NCBI RefSeq assembly: GCF_009664085.1
Contig: NZ_CP039268.1
Span: 1,287,501 to 1,351,500 of the forward strand
Origin: Thermochromatium tepidum ATCC 43061
GTDB lineage: Bacteria > Pseudomonadota > Gammaproteobacteria > Chromatiales > Chromatiaceae
Reading direction: 5' to 3'
Length of the DNA: 64,000 bases
This document shows, one piece after another, positions 18,849-27,891 of this stretch. Numbering within the stretch: position 1 is the stretch's first letter; every line of letters begins with the position of its first letter. The translations under genes and the position numbers were made by a program. The notes under the pieces were generated by a model. It worked only from the letters and a program-made list of their open reading frames with translations, did not search any database and was not told the origin of the DNA.

Positions 18849-20690
18849 TTATGCAGGCCTTTGAGCATCACCACCATACATGGACGCAATGGCGGCGGCA
18901 TGGTGCTCGATGATGCGGTTGCGCTTGATCTTCATGGTTGGTGTCAACAGCCCATTCTCGATCGACCAAGGTTCTAGGGTCAGGGTGACGCGCCGGATCT
19001 TGGTATAGCCAGGGAAGTCGCTCAATGCCAGGCGGATACGCTTGATGAGGTTTTTATGTAGCTGCGCGTCGTGCAGACTCTCTGCCAGATTGGGGTCGAG
19101 TCCATGCTCCTGGGCGATACCCGGCCAGAGATCGGCGTTGAGCACCAGGATGGCGCTGAGATAGGACTGCCCCTCGCCCACGACCATGACCTGATCGAAC
19201 AACGGGTCCAGGCCAATGGCGATCTCGAGATCGGCCGGCGAGACCTTCTCACCGTTTGAAAGCACCAGGATATCTTTGATACGCCCGGTGATGAAGAGAT
19301 GGCCATCCTGGATCCGCGCTCGATCGCCCGTATGCAGCCAGCCGTCATGAGTCATGACCCTGGCGGTGGCCTCTGGGTCGTTCCAGTAACCCTGCATCAG
19401 GTTCTCGCCCTTGACGAGGAGCTCGTCGTGGTCGCCAAGTCGCACCTCGACCCCTGGGATCGGAACCCCGACGCTCTCGGGAAGGTTGTCGTCAAGCGGA
19501 TTGAAACTGATCACCGGACTGGTCTCGGTCAGGCCATAGCCCTGGATCAACGGCAGCCCCAGCCCGATGAAGGTACGCGCCACACCAATCGGCAGGGGCG
19601 CGCCGCCACTGACGGCCGCCCGCAGCCGACCACCGAGTTTCTGGAGCACTGGGGCGCCGACCTGGCGCTTGAGAAACGGCCACAGCAGTAGGCACAGATG
19701 CCAGCCGGCGCGTCCCTGTTCGCGCAAAAAGGCCCGCCAGCCGGATGCAACCGCCAACCGGAATAGCCAGCGCACCGGGGCCGGACGGGCCTGGAGCTGG
19801 TCGTCGATCCGGCGGTAGATCCGCTCGAAGATGCGCGGCACGGCGATGATGACCGTGGGGCGGATGCGTTGCAGATCCTCGGCCAGTTGCGCCACCGAGC
19901 GCGCATAGGCCACGGTCGCCCCTGCCATCATCGGTAGATAATAACCGGCCGTCCGTTCCAGCATGTGCGACAAGGGCAGGAAGGAGAGAAACAGATCCTC
20001 GCTATAGACGTCGACGAGCCTGAGCACGGCATGGGCGTTCGTCAGGATATTCTGATGGCTTAGCATCACGCCCTTGGGCCGACCCGTGGTGCCCGAGGTA
20101 TAGACGATGGTCGCCAGGGCGTGTGGATCGCCGTCGCGCCGACTCAAAGGCGGGGCGCGGTCCGATAGCCAAGAGGCGGCGACCCGCACCCGAGTATCAT
20201 GCGCGGCCAGTTCATTGGCTGCCGGACCCGATTCGAGGATGATCACCCGTTGCGGCCAGGGTGAGTCGCCAATGGCCTCGGCGAGGCGCTTCCAGCGTCC
20301 CGCGTCCTGGATCAACAGCACCTTGACCGCCGCGTCCTCGAGGATATAGGCCGCGTTGTCGGGGCGATCGTCGGTATAGAGCGGGACTGTCACCAGCCCG
20401 AGGGAGAGGGCGGCCTGATCGAATAGGACCCACTCCGGGCCGTTGCGCAGCAGCATCGCCACCCGATCGCCGATCTCCAGCGACTCCCCGGCGAGCGCCT
20501 GGCGCCAAAGCGCCACCCGATCGCCCATCTCGCGCCAGGTCAGCACGCGCCACCCCTGATCGCGCTCGAAATAGCGGTAGGCCGGGCGTTCGGGCGAGCG
20601 TTCGATCCGTCGCAGGAACAGCCCATCGAGCGTCTTGGCGTGGTCGACTGGAATCAGATCCTTGGATCCTAAGTTCACTGGGGAATCCAC
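18849..20690 (-). CDS. Long-chain fatty-acid-CoA ligase (AMP-binding)
   Basis: This adenylate-forming enzyme activates fatty acids to acyl-CoA. The 613-residue protein shows the AMP-binding signature TIVYTSGTTGRPKGVMLSH, the GYGLTETSPVISFN motif, DGWLHTGDRA and a C-terminal FITGRIKDILVLSNGEKVSP. It resembles the bacterial long-chain (FadD15/FAA1-like) group. The IS481-type element lies immediately past its stop codon, so the last few residues (DAQRPA) may come from the insertion. It is divergent from the RND efflux operon. Confidence 0.9.
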   Translation of the reverse strand: MDSPVNLGSKDLIPVDHAKTLDGLFLRRIERSPERPAYRYFERDQGWRVLTWREMGDRVALWRQALAGESLEIGDRVAMLLRNGPEWVLFDQAALSLGLVTVPLYTDDRPDNAAYILEDAAVKVLLIQDAGRWKRLAEAIGDSPWPQRVIILESGPAANELAAHDTRVRVAASWLSDRAPPLSRRDGDPHALATIVYTSGTTGRPKGVMLSHQNILTNAHAVLRLVDVYSEDLFLSFLPLSHMLERTAGYYLPMMAGATVAYARSVAQLAEDLQRIRPTVIIAVPRIFERIYRRIDDQLQARPAPVRWLFRLAVASGWRAFLREQGRAGWHLCLLLWPFLKRQVGAPVLQKLGGRLRAAVSGGAPLPIGVARTFIGLGLPLIQGYGLTETSPVISFNPLDDNLPESVGVPIPGVEVRLGDHDELLVKGENLMQGYWNDPEATARVMTHDGWLHTGDRARIQDGHLFITGRIKDILVLSNGEKVSPADLEIAIGLDPLFDQVMVVGEGQSYLSAILVLNADLWPGIAQEHGLDPNLAESLHDAQLHKNLIKRIRLALSDFPGYTKIRRVTLTLEPWSIENGLLTPTMKIKRNRIIEHHAAAIASMYGGDAQRPA

Positions 20691-20798
20691 ATCATCGCGT
20701 TACTTTAATCAGGTACCCAATTTGAACCGCAAACGCGCGTCTGGCGCAACGCAACCGCGACCCTGTCGCGCATTGGCCGCAAGCCTGCAAGACAGCGC

Positions 20799-20843
20799 TT
20801 GAAAAGCTGGACAATCGCATAATATTAGAAATATCTAATATTA
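20799..20843 (+). promoter_or_regulatory. Promoter with AT-rich palindromic operator upstream of the RND operon
   Basis: A 24-base palindrome at 20820-20843 has ten-base arms (TAATATTAGA and TCTAATATTA) and loop AATA. A possible -35 TTGAAA lies at 20799-20804, with -10-like TAATAT inside the left arm. The adaptor gene's AAGGAG starts at the next base (20844). A repressor bound here would block both polymerase and ribosome access. The symmetry resembles operators of ArsR/SmtB-type repressors; this is inference, and no such regulator gene is in the window. Confidence 0.6.
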
Positions 20844-20857
20844 AAGGAGTGATCGAA

Positions 20858-21961
20858 ATGCGTTTGATGAGATCGACCCTGTTGCTGGCTTGCCTCGTCC
20901 TGGCGCCGGCGACGGTGGTGGCGGATCGGAACGATCCGCCACCATTGATGACGGCGCAGGCCGAATTACGTACCCTGCCGCGCGAATACCGGCTCGACGG
21001 TCTGGTCGAGGCGGTCAACCGCAGCACCGTCTCGGCCCAGACCCAGGGGCAGATTCAAGAGATCCTTTACGATGTCGACGACTTCGTGGAAAAGGGTGCG
21101 CTATTGGTGCGGATCAAGGATACCGAGCATCGCGCCCGTGTCAGTCAGGCGGTGGCGGATCTCAAGGCCGCGGCCGCCCGGCTGCGCCAAACCCAGGAGG
21201 AGCATGATCGGATCGCGGGTCTGTATCGACAGAAAAACGTCTCTGAGTCGGCCATGGACAAGGCGCGTGCCGATCTCGACAGCGCCAAGGCCGAGCATGA
21301 GGCCGCCATGGCGCGCCTGGAGGCCGCACAGGAACAGCTCGCCCATACCGAGATCCGTGCCCCCTATTCGGGTATCGTCACCGAACGCCATGTCTCGATC
21401 GGCGAGATCGCCAGCCCAGGCACACCGATCATGACCGGGATCTCGCTCGAAGAGCTGCGGGTGCAAGTCGATGTGCCCCAGAGCCTGATCTCGGCGGTGC
21501 GTCTGGCCGCCAAGACCCCGGAACGGGCCTGGATCTGGCTGCCCAATGAGCAGCGCCTGGCGGCGCGGCGGTTGACCGTCTTTCCCTTTGCCGACCCGGC
21601 CTCCAACACCTTCCGGGTGCGTCTGGAGCTGCCGCCCGGGGCCTGTGCCGACGAGCGATTGCTCTTTCCAGGGATGTATGTCAAGACCAGCTTCATGGTG
21701 GGCGAGAAGTCCGAGCTGATGGTGCCCAAGTCTGCCGTGGTCCAGCGCTCCGAGGTTACTGGGGTCTATGTGGTCGACGCGGACGAGCACATCCACTTTC
21801 GCCAAGTCCGGCTTGGTCGAGCCGTCGCGGACGACTATGTGGTCCTGGCCGGTCTGAGCGCCGGTGAACGGGTGGCCCTGGATCCGATCGCCGCCGGGGT
21901 GCGGCTCAAGGACCAGATGCCGAGGCGGCCTATTGCACAGGAGGGGCAGGGCCATGACTGA
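20858..21961 (+). CDS. RND efflux periplasmic adaptor (membrane-fusion protein)
   Basis: A signal peptide (MRSTLLLACLVLAPATVVA) precedes the lipoyl/barrel-sandwich segment (VSAQTQGQIQEILYDVDDFVEKGALLVRI), an alpha-hairpin coiled coil (AVADLKAAAARLRQTQEEHD and onward) and the beta-barrel with APYSGIVTERHVSIGEIASPGTP. The adaptor bridges the inner-membrane pump to an outer-membrane channel. AAGGAG at 20844-20849 selects the ATG at 20858 over an upstream in-frame GTG. It overlaps the pump gene by eight bases. Confidence 0.9.
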   Translation: MRLMRSTLLLACLVLAPATVVADRNDPPPLMTAQAELRTLPREYRLDGLVEAVNRSTVSAQTQGQIQEILYDVDDFVEKGALLVRIKDTEHRARVSQAVADLKAAAARLRQTQEEHDRIAGLYRQKNVSESAMDKARADLDSAKAEHEAAMARLEAAQEQLAHTEIRAPYSGIVTERHVSIGEIASPGTPIMTGISLEELRVQVDVPQSLISAVRLAAKTPERAWIWLPNEQRLAARRLTVFPFADPASNTFRVRLELPPGACADERLLFPGMYVKTSFMVGEKSELMVPKSAVVQRSEVTGVYVVDADEHIHFRQVRLGRAVADDYVVLAGLSAGERVALDPIAAGVRLKDQMPRRPIAQEGQGHD

Positions 21962-24900
21962 GCCGGCGAACGCTGGACACCTGGGGCTTTCGGGCCGGAT
22001 CGCGGCCCAGTTCCAGTCCACCGAGATCACCCCGCTGTTGGCACTCCTGGGGCTGTTGTTGGGTCTATTTGCCATCCTCGTGACCCCGCGCGAGGAGGAG
22101 CCCCAGATCGACGTCACCTTTGCCGATATCTTCATCCCCTTCCCCGGGGCCTCGGCCAGCGAGATCGAACACCTGGTCGCCGGACCGGCCGAGCAGGTCC
22201 TCTCCGAGATCAAGGGTGTCAAGCACATCTATTCGGTCTCACGCCCGGGTCTGGCCGTGGTCACGGTCCAGTACGAGGTCGGCGAGGACAACACCCAGGC
22301 CGTGGTACGGCTGTTCAGCAAGGTCATGTCCAAGCAGGACTGGTTGCCGCCGAACCTCGGCGTAGGGACGCCCATCATCAAGCCGATGGGCATCGACGAC
22401 GTTCCGATCCTGACCGCGACCCTCTGGTCCGAGGACGAACGGATCGGGGCCTATGAGCTGGGTCAGGTCGCCCATGCCATCGAGCAGGAGCTCAAGCGCG
22501 TCCCGGGGACGCGCGCGATCTATACGGTTGGGGCGCCGGAACAGCTCGTGCGCGTCCTCTTGCATCCCGAGGCCCTGGCTGCCCACGATCTGGACCTCGA
22601 CGCACTGCGCCGCGCCCTCCAGGCCGGCAACCGCATCGCCGACAACCTGAGCGTCACCGCCGACAACCAGGAGATCCTGGTCCAAGCCGGGACCTTCCTG
22701 ACCTCGGTCGAAACGATCGGCGACCTGGTGGTCGGGGTGCACCAGGGACGCCCCGTCCATCTGCGTGATGTAGCCACCCTCGAGCGCGGTCCAGGGTCGC
22801 CGGACAGTTATGTGGTCATGGGCATGGGGCCAGGTTCCGCCCAGTCTGGAGTCATCGCTGGATCATCACGTCCCGCCGTGACCCTGGCCGTCGCCAAGCA
22901 GCCAGGCGTCAATGCCGTCGAGGTGGCAAAGGATATCGACGCGCGGCTCGAACAGCTCAAGGGCTTGTTCATCCCCGAGGGGGTCGAGGTCACCATCACG
23001 CGCAACTATGGTGCCACCGCCGACGCCAAGGCCAAGAAGCTCATCAGTAAGCTGGCCTTTGCCACCCTCTCGGTGGTGGCCTTGGTCCTCTTGACCATGG
23101 GCTGGCGTGAGGCCCTGGTGGTCGGGGCGGCGGTGATCGTCACCCTGCTGTTGACCCTGTTCGCCTCCTGGGCCTGGGGCTTTACGCTCAATCGGGTGTC
23201 GTTGTTTGCGTTGATCTTCTCGATCGGCATCCTGGTCGATGATGCCATCGTGGTGGTCGAGAATATCCACCGCCATATGCTGATGAGCCGGGGGCGCTGG
23301 CTCGATCTGATCCCGCGTGCCGTGGATGAGGTCGGCGGGCCGACCATCCTGGCGACCTTCACCGTGATCGCGGCGCTCTTACCCATGGCCTTCGTCACTG
23401 GTCTGATGGGGCCCTATATGAGCCCGATCCCGATCAATGCCTCACTCGGGATGCTGATCTCGCTGACGGTGGCCTTCATCTTTACCCCCTGGATGACCAA
23501 TCAGATGTTCAAACGGCGTCACCGAGCCCTGGTCGCCGCGGGGGAGGGCGCCGGCCCTGGCCATGCTGCCCAGTCCGAGCGCTTGCACTGGATCTTCGCG
23601 CGGCTGATGGGGCCCTTCGTGAACGCCCGGCGCGGACGGCTGAATCGTTGGTTGCTGCTCGGCGCCATCCTGGTCCTGATCGGTGGGTCGATCTGGCTGG
23701 TGGTCGGCCGCGTCGTGGTGCTCAAGATGCTCCCCTTCGACAACAAGAGCGAGTTCCAGGTGGTGCTCGACATGCCGGAGGGGACCAGTCTCGAACAGAC
23801 CCTGCGCGTCCTGAGCGAGATGGGTGAGTATCTGGAGACCGTGCCCGAGGTCAGTCACTATCAGCTCTATGCTGGGACCTCGGCCCCGATCAATTTCAAC
23901 GGTCTGGTGCGCCAGTACTATCTGCGCCAGGGCCCGCATCTGGGCGACATCCAGGTCAACTTGGTCGACGCCCATCATCGCGACCAGAAGAGCCATGCCA
24001 TCGCCTTGGAGCTACGTCCACCCTTGCAGGAGATCGCGCGTCGTCATGGCGGCAACGCCAAGCTGGTCGAGATCCCGCCCGGTCCGCCGGTGCTCTCGCC
24101 CCTGGTCGCCGAGGTCTATGGGCTGGACTACGACGGCCAGATCGCGGTCGCGCGCCAGGTGCGCGAGGTCTTCGAGCGCACCCCCGATATCGTCGATGTC
24201 GATGACTCGGTCGAGTTCGCCTCGCGCAAGCTGACCCTGGTGGTCGATCGCACTAAGGCGGCCCGTCTCGGGGTGTCCCAATCGAGCGTCGCTGCCGACT
24301 TGGCCACGGTGCTCGACGGCGAGGACGTAAGCTTCCTCCACGGTGCCAACGTCAAGTATGCGGTGCCGATCCGGCTCGAATACAGCGAGGCCGACAAGGC
24401 CGATCTCGAACAGGTGTTGACGCTGCGCGTGCGCTCTGAGACCGGCCAACTGGTGCCGCTATCCGAGATCGTCACAGCGGTCGAGGGCACGCGCGAGCGC
24501 AGCATCTATCACAAGGACCTGTTGCCCGTGGTCTATGTCACCGGCGACATGGCCGGTGCGACCGACAGCCCGCTCTATGGCCTGTTTGCGATCTCAGCCA
24601 GTCTAAGCGACGAACTGAATCTGGAGCAGTGGTACCGTCAGGCCCCGACCAATCCCTATGGCTACAGCCTCAAGTGGGATGGCGAGTGGCAGGTGACCTA
24701 TGAGACCTTCCGCGACATGGGCGCGGCCTATGGTGTGGGCCTGGTGTTGATCTATCTCCTGGTCGTGGCCCAGTTTCGTAGCTATTTGGTGCCGCTGGTC
24801 ATCATGGCGCCCATCCCCCTGACACTGATCGGCATCCTGCCGGGGCACGCGCTCCTGGGGGCCCAGTTCACCGCGACCTCGATGATCGGCATGATCGCGC

Positions 24901-25211
24901 TCGCCGGTATCATCGTGCGCAACTCCATCCTGTTGGTCGACTTTATCAATCACCAGGTGCGCGCCGGGATGAGCCTAGAACAGGCGGTGATCGACGCGGC
25001 GACGGTGCGGGCCAAGCCGATCGCCCTGACCGCGGTGGCCGCGATGGTCGGGGCCGTATTCATCCTGGACGATCCGATCTTCTCCGGGCTCGCCGTGTCC
25101 TTGTTGTTTGGCCTCTTCGTCTCGACCCTGTTGACCCTGGTCGTGATCCCAGTGGTTTACTATGGCGTCATGATCAAGCGGGTCGAGTGGATTCGGACTG
25201 CGACGGGTTGA
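21954..25211 (+). CDS. RND-family efflux pump permease
   Basis: This 1085-residue inner-membrane transporter has the RND plan: twelve predicted helices and two large periplasmic loops. The TM4 proton-relay motif is visible as SIGILVDDAIVVVENIHRH near residue 421, and LIYLLVVAQFRSYLVPLVIM and IALAGIIVRNSILLVDFI lie in the second half. The N-terminal PREEEPQIDVTF is typical of a broad AcrB-related subgroup of unknown substrate. The ATG at 21954 overlaps the adaptor stop, so the two are coupled. No outer-membrane channel gene follows. Confidence 0.9.
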   Translation: MTEPANAGHLGLSGRIAAQFQSTEITPLLALLGLLLGLFAILVTPREEEPQIDVTFADIFIPFPGASASEIEHLVAGPAEQVLSEIKGVKHIYSVSRPGLAVVTVQYEVGEDNTQAVVRLFSKVMSKQDWLPPNLGVGTPIIKPMGIDDVPILTATLWSEDERIGAYELGQVAHAIEQELKRVPGTRAIYTVGAPEQLVRVLLHPEALAAHDLDLDALRRALQAGNRIADNLSVTADNQEILVQAGTFLTSVETIGDLVVGVHQGRPVHLRDVATLERGPGSPDSYVVMGMGPGSAQSGVIAGSSRPAVTLAVAKQPGVNAVEVAKDIDARLEQLKGLFIPEGVEVTITRNYGATADAKAKKLISKLAFATLSVVALVLLTMGWREALVVGAAVIVTLLLTLFASWAWGFTLNRVSLFALIFSIGILVDDAIVVVENIHRHMLMSRGRWLDLIPRAVDEVGGPTILATFTVIAALLPMAFVTGLMGPYMSPIPINASLGMLISLTVAFIFTPWMTNQMFKRRHRALVAAGEGAGPGHAAQSERLHWIFARLMGPFVNARRGRLNRWLLLGAILVLIGGSIWLVVGRVVVLKMLPFDNKSEFQVVLDMPEGTSLEQTLRVLSEMGEYLETVPEVSHYQLYAGTSAPINFNGLVRQYYLRQGPHLGDIQVNLVDAHHRDQKSHAIALELRPPLQEIARRHGGNAKLVEIPPGPPVLSPLVAEVYGLDYDGQIAVARQVREVFERTPDIVDVDDSVEFASRKLTLVVDRTKAARLGVSQSSVAADLATVLDGEDVSFLHGANVKYAVPIRLEYSEADKADLEQVLTLRVRSETGQLVPLSEIVTAVEGTRERSIYHKDLLPVVYVTGDMAGATDSPLYGLFAISASLSDELNLEQWYRQAPTNPYGYSLKWDGEWQVTYETFRDMGAAYGVGLVLIYLLVVAQFRSYLVPLVIMAPIPLTLIGILPGHALLGAQFTATSMIGMIALAGIIVRNSILLVDFINHQVRAGMSLEQAVIDAATVRAKPIALTAVAAMVGAVFILDDPIFSGLAVSLLFGLFVSTLLTLVVIPVVYYGVMIKRVEWIRTATG

Positions 25212-26057
<846 letters not shown>

Positions 26058-26065
26058 GCCCGGAT

Positions 26066-26220
26066 CTTGACATCCTCCTCAGCCTGAAGTCCGGAGATTC
26101 TTAACAGCGCTCAGGCGTGACAGGGAGGTGCCCCTTAAGCCGCTTCGGTGGGTTCCTGCGGCTGCCTGCCTGCGCGCCGCGCCTGACCGAAACAGCAGGG
26201 CGTGTCGCGCACCGGGTCAA
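26066..26220 (-). mobile_element. Reduced IS200/IS605 element: left end, last TnpB codons, right end
   Basis: On the minus strand it begins TTGACCCGGTGCGCGAC at 26220 and ends GAGGAGGATGTCAAG at 26066. Between them one frame reads PQEPTEAA then stop, matching the TnpB tail of the 6921-7180 copy (QEPIEATL). The TTGAC at the left end contains the TGA stop codon of the DUF3775 gene. The element is about 155 bases and non-coding. Confidence 0.65.
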
Positions 26221-26609
26221 TCCGTGCAGGAATAACCGTGGGCGATCAGCCCTTCTTGGAGATCGTCTGCGACCATGGGGTGGGCGAGCAGATAGGCCGC
26301 GGCATTGAGTGAATAGTCGCCGATCGCGTCATCGACCGCCGTCTCCCAGTCCTCGATGCTGTAATCGCCGCGCCCAAGCCACATCAGGGCCACGAGCTCG
26401 GCGCGCTGGCGCTGGCTCATCTCACGGATGCAATAGAGCATCTCGTTGAGACTCTGGTCGCCGCTGTGGTCAGCGAGGATCTGCAATCCCCAATCCTCAG
26501 TCGGACTGCCCGGCGTATCGGGCAGGACGACCGCCTCCTTGGCCTGAAACTCGCGTGCCTTCTCGATGATCTGGCAGAGTGAATCGAGATCGATATGCAG
26601 CCGGCTCAT
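26217..26609 (-). CDS. DUF3775 domain protein
   Basis: This acidic 130-residue protein contains the DUF3775 pattern MSQRQRAELVALMWLGRGDYS followed by DWETAVDDA and YLLAHPMVADDLQEGL. Its function is unknown. I start at ATG 26609, preceded by GGAAG at suitable distance; the frame is open to 26654. The gene lies between two fragments of IS1341-type elements on the same strand, and its stop codon is inside the left end of the downstream one. Confidence 0.75.
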   Translation of the reverse strand: MSRLHIDLDSLCQIIEKAREFQAKEAVVLPDTPGSPTEDWGLQILADHSGDQSLNEMLYCIREMSQRQRAELVALMWLGRGDYSIEDWETAVDDAIGDYSLNAAAYLLAHPMVADDLQEGLIAHGYSCTD

Positions 26610-26676
26610 AGCTTTGACTTCCGATTGCTGGACTTCTATCAAATTAAAGTTCACCTAAAGTGCGCACTTGCGTTTC

Positions 26677-26806
26677 CTGCCCCGAGTGCCTGAGGGCAGA
26701 CTCGCCTCTGCTAGGCGTGACTTCCGGCGTGCCCCGCCGTCGTCCGCCTTGGGTTTCGGCGGCAGAAGATTTAAGGACGGCTGCCCTGACCACACGCCGG
26801 GTCAAG
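26677..26806 (-). mobile_element. IS200/IS605 fragment: left end and TnpB tail, no right end
   Basis: On the minus strand TTGACCCGGCGTG starts six bases after the deacetylase stop. A frame ETQGGRRRGTPEVTPSRGE follows, nearly the same as the TnpB tail at 6921-7180 (DTQGDRRRGTPEVTPVERR). The right-end hairpin and GATGTCAAC are missing. The similarity fades into the region upstream of the DUF3775 gene. Confidence 0.6.
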
Positions 26807-26811
26807 CGCCA

Positions 26812-27744
26812 TCAGGCATGCCCGATCAACGCATCGATATGGGTACTCACACAGCGCCCGAGCGCCGAGAGCATGTAGCCACCCTCCAGACAGGACACGA
26901 TCCGCTCCTGACTATGGTGTTTCGCCAGCTTCTGGATCTCGCGTGTGATCCAGCCATAGTCGGCCGTGTGCAGATTGAATTGCGCCATCTCGTCCTCGAT
27001 GTGTCCGTCGAAGCCGGCCGAGATCAGGATCAACTGCGGCTGAAATTCGTCCAGTCGCGGGAGCCAAGCCCGTTCGACTGCTGCCCTGAATGCCGCGCCG
27101 TCGGTCAACCGGGGCAGGGGTAGATTGATGACATTGGGCGCGTCAGTGTCTGCCCCCGTGCCTGGATAGAAGGGATGCTGGAAACTGGAGCAGAACAGGA
27201 TCCGCTCGTCCCCGATCACGATCTCCTCGGTCCCGTCGCCGTGATGGACATCGAAGTCGACGATCGCCACCCGCTTCAACCCGTGATGTTCCAGGGCGTG
27301 CAGGGCGGCGATGGCGACATTGTTGAAGATGCAAAACCCAGCGCCCCGGGCGCGTCCGGCATGATGCCCCGGCGGACGCACGGCACAAAAGGCGGCATGG
27401 TGCCGTTCACTCATCACCAGATCGACGCCCAGAATCGCCGCGCCCGCCGCATGGAGGGCCGCTTCCAGCGTATGGGTGTTCATGGCCGTGTCGCCGTCGA
27501 TCCAGACCAGGACATCCTCGGCCTGAGGGGCCACATCCATGATCATCCGGATATAGGCGCGATCATGCGCGCGCGCGATCTGCTCAAGGCCGGCCTTGGG
27601 TGCGTCATAATGGGTGAGTAGCATCTCCATGCCGGAGGCGATCAGCCGATCCTGGATCGCATAGAGACGCTCGGGGCATTCGGGATGATGCGCCCCCATC
27701 CGATGTTCGCGACAGGACGGATGCGAGATGAAGGCGAGGTTCAT
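26812..27744 (-). CDS. Class II-type zinc-dependent (histone) deacetylase family protein
   Basis: The 310-residue protein has the deacetylase core: CAVRPPGHHAGRARGAGFC with the catalytic His pair, the metal site DFDVHHGDGTEEI, ILISAGFDGH and a late CLEGGYML. Relatives remove acetyl groups from lysines of proteins (AcuC) or from polyamines. It is divergent from the GNAT/acyl-CoA synthetase-like gene, with 147 bases between, which suggests that the two oppose each other on acetyl-lysine. A GAGGA site precedes the ATG. Confidence 0.88.
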   Translation of the reverse strand: MNLAFISHPSCREHRMGAHHPECPERLYAIQDRLIASGMEMLLTHYDAPKAGLEQIARAHDRAYIRMIMDVAPQAEDVLVWIDGDTAMNTHTLEAALHAAGAAILGVDLVMSERHHAAFCAVRPPGHHAGRARGAGFCIFNNVAIAALHALEHHGLKRVAIVDFDVHHGDGTEEIVIGDERILFCSSFQHPFYPGTGADTDAPNVINLPLPRLTDGAAFRAAVERAWLPRLDEFQPQLILISAGFDGHIEDEMAQFNLHTADYGWITREIQKLAKHHSQERIVSCLEGGYMLSALGRCVSTHIDALIGHA

Positions 27745-27891
27745 GGTCTGGTCCTCGGGACGCGATCGCTACACTTGAGCCACGGGGGCGGAGCGATTCT
27801 GTTATTCGATTGGTTTTCAACTCGGTTCTTCGCCGTCTTGCGGCGGCTGGTCCAGAGATTAACCCTTTTCCCGGCTCGGAGCGCGGATCTC

